NCBI GenBank assembly: GCA_026389255.1
Contig: JAPLIF010000224.1
Span: forward strand, 1 to 13,363
DNA from: Cyanobacteriota bacterium
GTDB taxonomy: Bacteria > Cyanobacteriota > Cyanobacteriia > PCC-6307 > Cyanobiaceae
Reading direction: 5' to 3'
Length of the DNA: 13,363 nt
Notes under the pieces: model-generated
Told to the model about the DNA's origin: nothing
What the model saw: only the letters and a program-made list of their open reading frames with translations
Databases searched by the model: none
Position numbers and translations under genes: made by a program
In this document: positions 1 to 5,508 of the stretch, in pieces
Layout: each line of letters opens with the position of its first letter
Position numbering within the stretch: position 1 is the stretch's first letter

Positions 1-146
1 AACAGCAGCGGCGCCGGCTCAAGCCCAGGGGGCTGGGCGATTGCGGGTGGGGGCGCCAAGGCCATGGGCTGGGCCGAAGTCGTTGCTTCAACCTTAATGG
101 CGCCAGCGGTTGCAGGGCCAAAATAGCCCCCTCCGCCCCTACCCCC
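1..146. other. Left-edge non-coding or unresolved stretch
   Basis: This is GC-rich sequence upstream of the OsmC-like gene. Two minus-strand frames stay open to the window edge, one with an ATG at 65-63 that would give an Ala/Pro-rich N-terminus, so a divergent gene may begin here. Too little is present to identify it. I see no clear promoter hexamer pair. Confidence 0.3.
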
Positions 147-548
147 ATGACCCTCTCCACCAGCACCTACGACGGTGGCCTGCGCTGCAGTGCGGTCCAT
201 GGTCCCTCCGGGATCACCATCCACACCGATGCCCCCGTCGACAACCAGGGTCGGGGGGAGGCGTTCTCGCCCACCGATCTGGTGGCGGCGGCGTTGGCCA
301 CCTGCATCCTGACGATCATGGGCATCACGGCCGATCGCGAGGGGTGGGCGGTGGAGGGCAGCACCGCCAAGGTGGAAAAGCGCATGACCAGCTCGGGTGT
401 GCGCCGCATCGCCGAGCTGGAGGTGTGGGTGACCCTGCCGGCGGGACTCAATGACGACCAGCGCGACAAGCTGCGCCGCGTGGCCGAGGCCTGTCCGGTC
501 AAACGCAGCCTGGAGGGGGCCGTGGCGATGCAGATTCATTGGGATTAG
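147..548 (+). CDS. OsmC/Ohr family protein (probable thiol peroxidase)
   Basis: This 133-residue protein has the layout of the OsmC/Ohr family, whose members reduce organic or inorganic hydroperoxides in the cytoplasm with a pair of cysteines. The two expected cysteines are visible: Cys53, at the start of the central helix after the Ser-Pro-Thr-Asp-Leu stretch (41-45), and Cys116 in Ala-Cys-Pro-Val. Length is normal for the family (about 130-145). The ATG at 147 is used because the conserved beta-hairpin begins a few residues later. The M28 peptidase follows on the same strand and could be co-transcribed. The family is certain; whether it is an Ohr, OsmC or YhfA type, and its substrate, cannot be told from sequence alone. 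Confidence 0.9.
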   Translation: MTLSTSTYDGGLRCSAVHGPSGITIHTDAPVDNQGRGEAFSPTDLVAAALATCILTIMGITADREGWAVEGSTAKVEKRMTSSGVRRIAELEVWVTLPAGLNDDQRDKLRRVAEACPVKRSLEGAVAMQIHWD

Positions 549-604
549 GGCCTTTCCCTGCCGCCCTGCGCCGGCGCCTGTTGCGCCCCTTGCCGGCCGT
601 CGCC

Positions 605-1495
605 ATGACCCCTGACCCAGGCTCCACCGTCCCCCAGTCCCAATCCCTGGACACCGGCACCCTGGCCCCCAGCCTCCAGGAGCGCCTGCTGGTCCATTTG
701 CAGCATTGGGCCCGCCCCCGCCATTGCCACTGGGATCCCCTGGCCCTGTTGGCGGTGCGCAGCGAGTTATCGGCCCTGCTGGCCCCCCTCGGCCCCTTTG
801 AAGAGCATCGCTTCGGGGTTGGTTCGCAGGCCGGCTGCAATCTGATTTTGCGCCTGCCGGGCCGCCAATCCCATCTCGCCCCCCTGCTGGTGGGCGCCCA
901 TTACGACGGTCCGTTGCATTCCCCCGGCGCCGATGACACCGCCACGGGGCTGGCGGCTCTGGTGGAGTTGGCACGGTTCTGGGCCGTTCAGCCGCCCCGC
1001 CGTCCCGTCTGGTTGGTGGCCTTTGACCAGGAGGAATTGGGTTTGCTGGGCAGCCTTGCCCTGGCGGCCCAGCTCAGGACCAGCGGCCAGGATCTGGCCC
1101 TGATGGTGAGCCTGGAGATGCTGGGATACACCTCCAGCCAGCAGCACTATCCCCTGGCGGCGATGCGCCATCTCTATGGCGAGCGGGGTGATTTCCTGGC
1201 CCTGGTCACCAACATCAGGGCCTTGCCCCGGCTACCGGCGCTGGCCCGGCGCCTGGGCCGCCATGTGCCCACGCGGGTGTTGCCGGTGCCCCAGGCCGGT
1301 CGCCTGCTGCCAGAGGTGCGTCGTTCCGACCACAGCCCCTTCTGGGACCAGGGTTACGCCACCGTCCTGGCGACGGACACCTCCTTTCTGCGCAACCCCC
1401 ATTACCACCAACCCAGCGACACCATCGACACCTTGGATCTGCCGTTTCTGACGGCTGTGACCACCGGCCTGGCCCTGGCCCTCTCGGCCCTCTGA
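605..1495 (+). CDS. M28 family zinc metallopeptidase
   Basis: This is a probable co-catalytic two-zinc aminopeptidase of family M28. Counted from the ATG at 605 the protein has 296 residues. Zinc and catalytic residues, numbered from the alternative upstream ATG at 539 (318 residues), are His121-x-Asp123, Asp132 in Gly-Ala-Asp-Asp-Thr-Ala-Thr-Gly, the Glu165-Glu166 pair in Gln-Glu-Glu-Leu-Gly, Glu193 where Aeromonas aminopeptidase has Asp, and His265 in Ser-Asp-His-Ser. A further His-x-Pro-Ser-Asp-Thr motif follows. I prefer 605 because the extra 22 residues look like translated leader and 539 would overlap the OsmC-like gene by 10 bases. Neither start has a good Shine-Dalgarno. No signal peptide or membrane segment is evident, so it is probably cytoplasmic. 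The substrate is unknown. Confidence 0.85.
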   Translation: MTPDPGSTVPQSQSLDTGTLAPSLQERLLVHLQHWARPRHCHWDPLALLAVRSELSALLAPLGPFEEHRFGVGSQAGCNLILRLPGRQSHLAPLLVGAHYDGPLHSPGADDTATGLAALVELARFWAVQPPRRPVWLVAFDQEELGLLGSLALAAQLRTSGQDLALMVSLEMLGYTSSQQHYPLAAMRHLYGERGDFLALVTNIRALPRLPALARRLGRHVPTRVLPVPQAGRLLPEVRRSDHSPFWDQGYATVLATDTSFLRNPHYHQPSDTIDTLDLPFLTAVTTGLALALSAL

Positions 1496-1503
1496 CTGTT
1501 GGT

Positions 1504-1541
1504 CTGCGGCTATTGAGGATCTCAGGCTTCAGCCGCCGCAG
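1504..1541. terminator. Weak inverted repeat between convergent genes
   Basis: CTGCGGC (1504-1510) can pair with GCCGCAG (1535-1541). Inside the loop TGAG (1514-1517) pairs with CTCA (1521-1524). It lies between the convergent ends of the M28 and HicB-like genes, where a bidirectional terminator is expected. There is no T-run and the right arm enters the HicB-like gene. Confidence 0.22.
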
Positions 1542-1822
1542 CGTCCCGGCGCTGCCAGCACTGTCTCTGGGGTTTCAGGCGGCGATGCTGGCCCCCGTTG
1601 GCGCTGGTCCGACCCCTCCGGCCGTGGCTTGGGACTCAAGGGCCGGCAGAAGCGAATCCGGTAGCTGTTATGGGCCGCTCCCACCTGGGCCATCAGGGCT
1701 TCGCGGGCCTCATGGTGCAGTTCCTCCAGGCTGGGGGCCTGCACGTGCAGGGAGCGATCCGGTGCGGTGGCTTCGATATGACCTGACCGCTCCGTCGTCA
1801 CCAGGAAGACGATCTCGCGCAT
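1529..1822 (-). CDS. HicB-like small protein, no HicA partner visible
   Basis: This is a 97-residue protein. The first 60 or so residues resemble the HicB/DUF1902-like antitoxin fold: an N-terminal strand Met-Arg-Glu-Ile-Val-Phe-Leu-Val, a second strand ending in a short hydrophobic segment, then an amphipathic helix rich in Glu, His and Ala, then Tyr-Arg-Ile-Arg. From memory, cyanobacterial relatives are often misnamed as a 2-oxoisovalerate dehydrogenase subunit. The last 35 residues are Pro/Arg/Gly-rich and probably disordered. No DNA-binding tail of the ribbon-helix-helix or HTH type follows, and no HicA-like toxin (double-stranded RNA-binding fold with a catalytic His) is found on either side. 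It is transcribed divergently from the carboxypeptidase. A weak purine-rich AAGAGAA lies about 6 nt before the ATG. Its function is unknown. Confidence 0.6.
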   Translation of the reverse strand: MREIVFLVTTERSGHIEATAPDRSLHVQAPSLEELHHEAREALMAQVGAAHNSYRIRFCRPLSPKPRPEGSDQRQRGPASPPETPETVLAAPGRCGG

Positions 1823-1962
1823 GCCGTTCTCTTGTCTGCTGATCTTGGGATGGTTCCAGCTTCACCGCCCTGGACCCCCGCCGGAGGACTTCTGGGATAC
1901 GGGCATCCGTAGTCACGGCTATCCCTTGCCGCCATGCTGGGGCCGACCCTGATTCCACCGCC

Positions 1963-2035
1963 ATGAACGCGCCGGGTTCCGCCTTCGGGCGTCTCCACGC
2001 CTACCTGCACCAGACCCGGCTGCTCGGCTCAATCA
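1963..2035 (+). pseudogene. Detached N-terminal fragment of the M32 carboxypeptidase
   Basis: An ATG at 1963 begins a reading frame whose first 24 or so residues look like the N-terminal helix of M32 carboxypeptidases (Phe-x-x-Leu-His-Ala-Tyr-Leu ... Arg-Leu-Leu-Gly-Ser-Ile). The frame then runs into unrelated sequence, while M32-like sequence resumes at about 2036 in another frame. I read this as the true gene start, separated from the body by a deletion of about 100 bp that also shifts the frame. The alternative, that the resemblance is chance and the gene starts at GTG 2036, is less likely because the helix lies exactly where it should. Confidence 0.65.
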
Positions 2036-3397
2036 GTGCGCCAGAGCCAACAGGAATACGTCGACCTGGTGGCCGCCGCCGAAGCCGAACTGCAGCCCGA
2101 TTCGCCGCCGGAAAGTCACCGCAACCTGCAGCTGTTGCGCCTCGAACTGGAGCGCCAGCGCTGTCTGGATCCCGACCTGGTCGGCCGCCTCGCCCAAGCC
2201 CAGTCCCGGGGCAATGCCCTGTGGCAGGAGGCTCGACGCAGCAATGATTTTCCCCTGTTCGCGCCGGCCCTCCAGGAGCTGCTCGACCTGCGCCGCGACC
2301 AGGCCGCCCAGCTGGCGGCCGCCGAGCCGATCGCCCGCAGCCCCTGGGAAACCCTGGCCCAACCCTTCGAGCCCGACATCAGCAAGGCCCGTCTCGACCA
2401 GCTGTTTGCCCCCCTCAAGCAGCAGTTGCCCGCCCTCCTGGAGCGGGCCGCCGAACTGGGCGAACGCTCCGATGCCGGCCCAGCCGAGGCGTTGGATCTC
2501 CCCGAGGGGCCCCAGGAGGCCCTCTGTGCCCAGCTGCTGGAGGATTGGGGCTACGACCCGCGCCGCTGCCAGCGCGCCAGGTCGGCCCATCCGTTTTCCT
2601 GCACGGTCGGTCCCCAGGACTTCCGCATCACCACCCGGGTCGTGCCGGGCCAGCCCTTTTCGGCCTTCCTGGCCACGGCCCACGAATGGGGCCATTCGCT
2701 TTATGAGCAGGGCCTGCCCCGGGATGGCCATCACTACTTCCCCTGGCCCCTGGGGGAGGCCACTTCCATGGCGGTGCACGAGAGCCAATCGCTGTTCTGG
2801 GAATGTCGGGTGGCCCGCAGCCGCGCCTTCGCCGACCGCTGGTACCCCCGCTTCCAGGCCGCCTCGGGCGTCGGGGCCTGGCGAACCAGCCAGGTCTTCT
2901 GGCGGTCCCTCAATCGGCTGCGGCCCGGCCTGATCCGGGTGGAGGCCGACGAACTCAGCTACGGCCTCCACATCGTGCTGCGCTACGAACTGGAGCTGGA
3001 GCTGGTGGAAGGCGGCCTGCCGGTGGCCGACCTGCCCGCCGAATGGAACCGCCGCATGGTCTCCCTGCTCGGCCTGCGGCCGCCCAGCGACAGCGAAGGC
3101 TGCCTCCAGGACATCCATTGGGCCGAGGGGCTGTTTGGCTACTTCCCCTCCTATGCCCTGGGACATCTCATCAGCGCCCAGCTCAGCCAAACCCTGGAGC
3201 AGGACCTCGGGCCCCTGGAAACCCTCGTGGCGGCGGGCGAGGAAGACCGGCTGCGGGGCTGGCTGGCGGCCCATGTCTGGCCCCTGGGCCGCTCGGTCAA
3301 CGGCGAGGAGCTGGTGCAGCGGGTGACGGGCCGGCCCCTGGGGGCGGAGCCCTTCCTCACCTATCTGGCCGCCAAGGTGGACCAGCTGGCTGGCTGA
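2036..3397 (+). CDS. M32 carboxypeptidase Taq (N-terminally disrupted)
   Basis: This is a zinc carboxypeptidase of the Thermus Taq/M32 family, which removes C-terminal residues from peptides in the cytoplasm. All six family signature motifs are present, numbered from GTG 2036: His-Pro-Phe 185-187, Asp-Phe-Arg-Ile-Thr 195-199, the zinc-binding His-Glu-Trp-Gly-His 216-220, the His-Glu-Ser-Gln 248-251 that supplies the third ligand, Ile-Arg-Val-Glu-Ala-Asp 300-305, and Gly-Cys-Leu-Gln-Asp-Ile-His-Trp 355-362. The open frame is 453 residues against about 500 for the family. The missing part includes the conserved Tyr/Ala-Trp-Asp-Gln segment. The frame entering at 2036 is probably not a natural start, because matching N-terminal sequence lies just upstream (1963) in another frame. 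The catalytic part looks intact. Confidence 0.9.
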   Translation: MRQSQQEYVDLVAAAEAELQPDSPPESHRNLQLLRLELERQRCLDPDLVGRLAQAQSRGNALWQEARRSNDFPLFAPALQELLDLRRDQAAQLAAAEPIARSPWETLAQPFEPDISKARLDQLFAPLKQQLPALLERAAELGERSDAGPAEALDLPEGPQEALCAQLLEDWGYDPRRCQRARSAHPFSCTVGPQDFRITTRVVPGQPFSAFLATAHEWGHSLYEQGLPRDGHHYFPWPLGEATSMAVHESQSLFWECRVARSRAFADRWYPRFQAASGVGAWRTSQVFWRSLNRLRPGLIRVEADELSYGLHIVLRYELELELVEGGLPVADLPAEWNRRMVSLLGLRPPSDSEGCLQDIHWAEGLFGYFPSYALGHLISAQLSQTLEQDLGPLETLVAAGEEDRLRGWLAAHVWPLGRSVNGEELVQRVTGRPLGAEPFLTYLAAKVDQLAG

Positions 3398-3415
3398 ATG
3401 GGGAGCCTTTCTTTA
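3392..3415 (+). terminator. Possible short hairpin with T-rich tail after the carboxypeptidase
   Basis: GGCT (3392-3395) can pair with AGCC (3404-3407), followed by TTTCTTTA. The stem is only four pairs and overlaps the stop codon, so this is a weak terminator candidate. A TAAGAT at 3414-3419 could equally be a -10 element for ppa, but no good -35 box lies upstream. Confidence 0.28.
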
Positions 3416-3474
3416 AGATTCGACCGCTTTGCCCCCTCCCCTTGGCGAACATCGACCACGCCCCCAGCCGCACG

Positions 3475-4029
3475 ATGCTCAACCTCCTGCACGTGCTGCC
3501 GGCCTTCGCCGACGAGGGCAAGCTGAGGCTGAACGCGATTGTCGAGCTCAATTCGGGCACGATCAACAAGTACGAGCTGATCACCGAAACCGGCCACCTC
3601 AAGCTGGACCGGGTCGGCTACTCCTCCCTGGCCTACCCCTTTGCCTACGGCTGCATCCCCCGCACCTGGGATGAGGATGGCGATCCCCTGGACATCGAGA
3701 TCGTGGGGGTCAGCGAACCCCTGGTGCCCGGTTCCCTGGTGGAGGCCCGAATCATCGGCATTATGAAATTCGACGACGGCGGTGAGGTCGACGACAAGGT
3801 CATCGCCGTTCTGGCGGATGACAAGCGCATGGACCACCTCACCTCCTACGAGCAGCTGGGGGCCCAGTGGGTCACGGAAACCACCTATTACTGGGAGCAT
3901 TACAAGGACCTCAAAAAGCCAGGCACCTGCCACGTCAATGGCTTCTTTGACAGCGCCGAGGCCGTGAGGGTGATCAAGCAGTGCGAGGTGCGCTATACCT
4001 CAACCATCGACGCCAAGTTGGTGGGCTGA
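3475..4029 (+). CDS. ppa: Family I inorganic pyrophosphatase
   Basis: Hydrolyses pyrophosphate to phosphate in the cytoplasm, pulling biosynthetic reactions forward. The 184-residue protein carries the family I signature Asp-Gly-Asp-Pro-Leu-Asp. Active-site residues can be matched to E. coli PPase: Glu24, Lys32, Glu34, Arg46, Tyr54, Tyr58, the metal ligands Asp68/Asp70/Asp73, Asp100, Asp106, Lys108 and the Tyr143-Lys144 pair in His-Tyr-Lys-Asp. The frame is open far upstream, inside the carboxypeptidase region. I chose ATG 3475 because it gives the normal length, with the conserved core (Leu-Asn-Ala-Ile-Val-Glu) beginning about 19 residues later. There are 77 bases between the carboxypeptidase stop and this start, and an intrinsic terminator directly downstream. 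Confidence 0.95.
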   Translation: MLNLLHVLPAFADEGKLRLNAIVELNSGTINKYELITETGHLKLDRVGYSSLAYPFAYGCIPRTWDEDGDPLDIEIVGVSEPLVPGSLVEARIIGIMKFDDGGEVDDKVIAVLADDKRMDHLTSYEQLGAQWVTETTYYWEHYKDLKKPGTCHVNGFFDSAEAVRVIKQCEVRYTSTIDAKLVG

Positions 4030-4052
4030 TCGGCCCCCATACCCCTGTCATC

Positions 4053-4075
4053 GGGCCCGCCTGGGCCCTTCTTTG
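4053..4075 (+). terminator. Intrinsic terminator of ppa
   Basis: GGGCCC (4053-4058), a GCCT loop and a second GGGCCC (4063-4068) form a six-pair all-GC stem, followed at once by TTCTTTG. It starts 23 bases after the ppa stop and ends just before the next gene, so it separates the two transcription units. Confidence 0.65.
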
Positions 4076-4098
4076 TCCACCCGTTCCGCGATCCACCC

Positions 4099-4793
4099 AT
4101 GAGCCCCAATCCTTGCGGCCCAGCCGTTTTCCCCTCCCGTTCTGGGGTGGCCCAGGCCCTGGGTTGGGGCCTGCGCACCAGCAGCCTGATGGCCGCGGCG
4201 CTGGCCCTGGAACCCTGCCGGGTCTGGCCGTGGAGCCCCCGCCGCCCTTGCCTGCCATGCCGGTGGCCAACCCCACCGTCGCCCGTCCCCAGACGGCGAC
4301 CGGTGCGGCCCCGACCGGCGCGGTCCCGACTCGGGCTAGTCGCGCCTCGGGACCGGCGGTGCCGGCGGCCACGGCCGCTACCTACACGAACACCCGCGAG
4401 ATCCGTCTGGAGTTGGGCAAGCGCACCATCAGCTTGTTGGACAATGGCCAGGTGCTGGGCAGCTGGCCGGTGGCCATCGGTGACCCCGCCACCCCCACCC
4501 CCACAGGTCGTTTCGCGGTGCGCAACAAGGTGGTCAATCCCCAGTACCAGAGCACCAAGAGCGGTAAAAACAACCCCACCATTGGCCCCCTGGGCCCCCT
4601 AGGCGATCGTTGGCTCGGCTTCCACACCACAGCCAAAGACCAGTTCGGCATCCACGGCACTCCCCCGGCCTGGGAACAGTGGGTCAAGACCCGCTCCGCC
4701 GTCTCCCATGGCTGCGTCCGCATGTTGGGTCCCCATGTCCGCCAGCTGTTTGACCAGGTGGAAGTGGGCACGCCGGTGATCGTGACCCCCTGA
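4099..4793 (+). CDS. Secreted L,D-transpeptidase (YkuD fold), apparent frameshift
   Basis: This is a probable periplasmic L,D-transpeptidase acting on peptidoglycan cross-links or attachment. The C-terminal domain has the YkuD hallmark: His (codon 4653-4655, Ile-His-Gly) and the catalytic Cys (4713-4715) in Ser-His-Gly-Cys-Val-Arg-Met. Before it is a Pro/Ala/Thr-rich linker (about 4220-4380). The domain's frame has no convincing start of its own. ATG 4099 gives a signal-peptide-like N-terminus (Ser-Ser-Leu-Met-Ala-Ala-Ala-Leu-Ala-Leu) in another frame. One extra G at 4209-4210 joins the two smoothly into Ala-Leu-Gly-Thr-Leu-Pro-Gly-Leu-Ala-Val-Glu and gives 231 residues. As read, one would have to start in the C-terminal frame, for example at ATG 4257, without an export signal. 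The identity is secure; the frame break may be a sequencing error. Confidence 0.82.
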
Positions 4794-4806
4794 GGCCTGC
4801 GGGGCG

Positions 4807-4837
4807 GCGGCATGGGCCTTGCTTCGGTCCTTGCCGC
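4807..4837 (+). terminator. Hairpin downstream of the L,D-transpeptidase
   Basis: The arms 4807-4817 and 4827-4837 form an 11-pair stem with one T-T mismatch and one G-T wobble, closing a 9-nt loop. It starts 13 bases after the stop codon. There is no T-run after it, so it may be a pause or 3'-end-stabilising hairpin rather than a classical terminator. Confidence 0.4.
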
Positions 4838-4966
4838 ACCGACCCGCAGCCAAATCCGAAGAGATTCTGTGGATCGGTCCGTGTTTGGTCTTCAACTCAA
4901 GACTTTCCACTAGGTTTTCTTACATGATCTGCCTCTTGACGTCCCTGCCTCGGCGTCGATCGTTCT

Positions 4967-5146
4967 ATGCTCCCCAACCGTTCCCCCCGCTACACCACCG
5001 ATCAGCTCAACAGCACCGCCCTGAAGTGGGGCAGCGATGGCGAGCTTTCGGACCTCGACCTGCAACGGATCCTGGGGTTGCTCTCTCAGGCTGATCCTGT
5101 GGCTGAGGCGCTGCTGGCCAGGGATTGCTCCGAAATCGCGTCCTGA
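4967..5146 (+). CDS. Small 59-residue hypothetical protein
   Basis: I do not recognise this protein. ATG 4967 opens a 59-codon frame whose codons prefer G or C at the third position, as in the neighbouring genes. The product has a polar N-terminus (Arg-Tyr-Thr-Thr-Asp-Gln-Leu) and then a Leu/Asp-rich part that could form two amphipathic helices, with one Trp and one Cys. An in-frame stop lies 27 bases upstream, so ATG 4967 is the first start. An AT-richer stretch (about 4880-4930) and a TTGACG at 4936-4941 precede it, but I see no -10 box at proper spacing. The last 61 bases overlap, tail to tail, the end of the CLC-CBS gene. It could be a real small gene or a chance frame. Confidence 0.5.
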   Translation: MLPNRSPRYTTDQLNSTALKWGSDGELSDLDLQRILGLLSQADPVAEALLARDCSEIAS

Positions 5147-5508
5147 TAGTCGTGGCGGGCCAGGGCCAGGGCCAGGCCATCCCGACTGGCCAAACCCCGC
5201 AACGCATCGAGTCCCAGGCCGTTGGAGGGCAGCCCCCTGGGCAGGGGGCCCGCTGACACGGCGAAAACAGGCACCTGACGGATCCCTTGGGAGCCCAGTT
5301 GGTCCTCCAGATCACCGAGATGGGCCGAATCCGGTAACCAGACCAGATCATTGCGGCGGCATTCGCCCAAGCTCACTGGTCCCCCCTGTTGGTGGGCGGC
5401 GTTCAAGGCCTGCTGTAAATCGGTGAGGGTGACGATGCCCACCACGTTGACCTCGGCTGGATCCACCACAAGCAAACAGTGGCCGTGGGCGGCAATTAAA
5501 TCGCTCAA
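5086..5508 (-). CDS. CBS-domain pair, C-terminus of the CLC protein, out of frame
   Basis: This frame encodes a Bateman (CBS pair) module of about 140 residues, the cytoplasmic regulatory domain that often ends CLC proteins and can bind adenine nucleotides. The first CBS motif shows Leu-Leu-Val-Val-Asp followed by Val-Val-Gly-Ile-Val-Thr-Leu-Thr-Asp-Leu; the second shows Gly-Ile-Arg-Gln-Val-Pro-Val-Phe. As read it would begin at TTG 5508 and overlap the CLC stop by 4 bases. However, the same frame continues backwards into Thr-Thr-Ala-Leu-Ser-Asp-Leu, which joins the CLC frame perfectly (Glu-Ala-Pro-Thr-Thr-Ala-Leu) if one C is added to the CC at minus-strand 5519-5518. It is most likely the tail of one 676-residue protein rather than a separate gene. 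Its end overlaps the convergent small gene. Confidence 0.75.
   Translation of the reverse strand: MSDLIAAHGHCLLVVDPAEVNVVGIVTLTDLQQALNAAHQQGGPVSLGECRRNDLVWLPDSAHLGDLEDQLGSQGIRQVPVFAVSAGPLPRGLPSNGLGLDALRGLASRDGLALALARHDYQDAISEQSLASSASATGSA

Noticed and set aside
63..128. Minus-strand frame reading Gly-Tyr-Phe-Gly-Pro-Ala-Thr, like part of a peptidoglycan-binding domain
   Set aside because: The upstream half of such a domain would have to lie antisense to the well-supported OsmC-like start, and what follows lacks the usual Phe-Gln. GC-rich DNA makes Gly/Pro/Ala strings common, so I treat it as chance.
2033..3274. Long minus-strand open frame (about 413 codons) across the M32 carboxypeptidase
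   Set aside because: It is antisense to all six M32 motifs and its product is low-complexity Gly/Gln/Ala sequence with no recognisable family.
2803..3474. Upstream open extension of the ppa frame
   Set aside because: It reads through the carboxypeptidase in the wrong frame and is Pro/Arg/Gly-rich; the pyrophosphatase family begins at about 3475.
5150..5180. Short tandem CCAGGG-type repeats
   Set aside because: These simply encode alternating Ala-Leu in the CBS-pair tail with biased codons; similar strings recur throughout the window.
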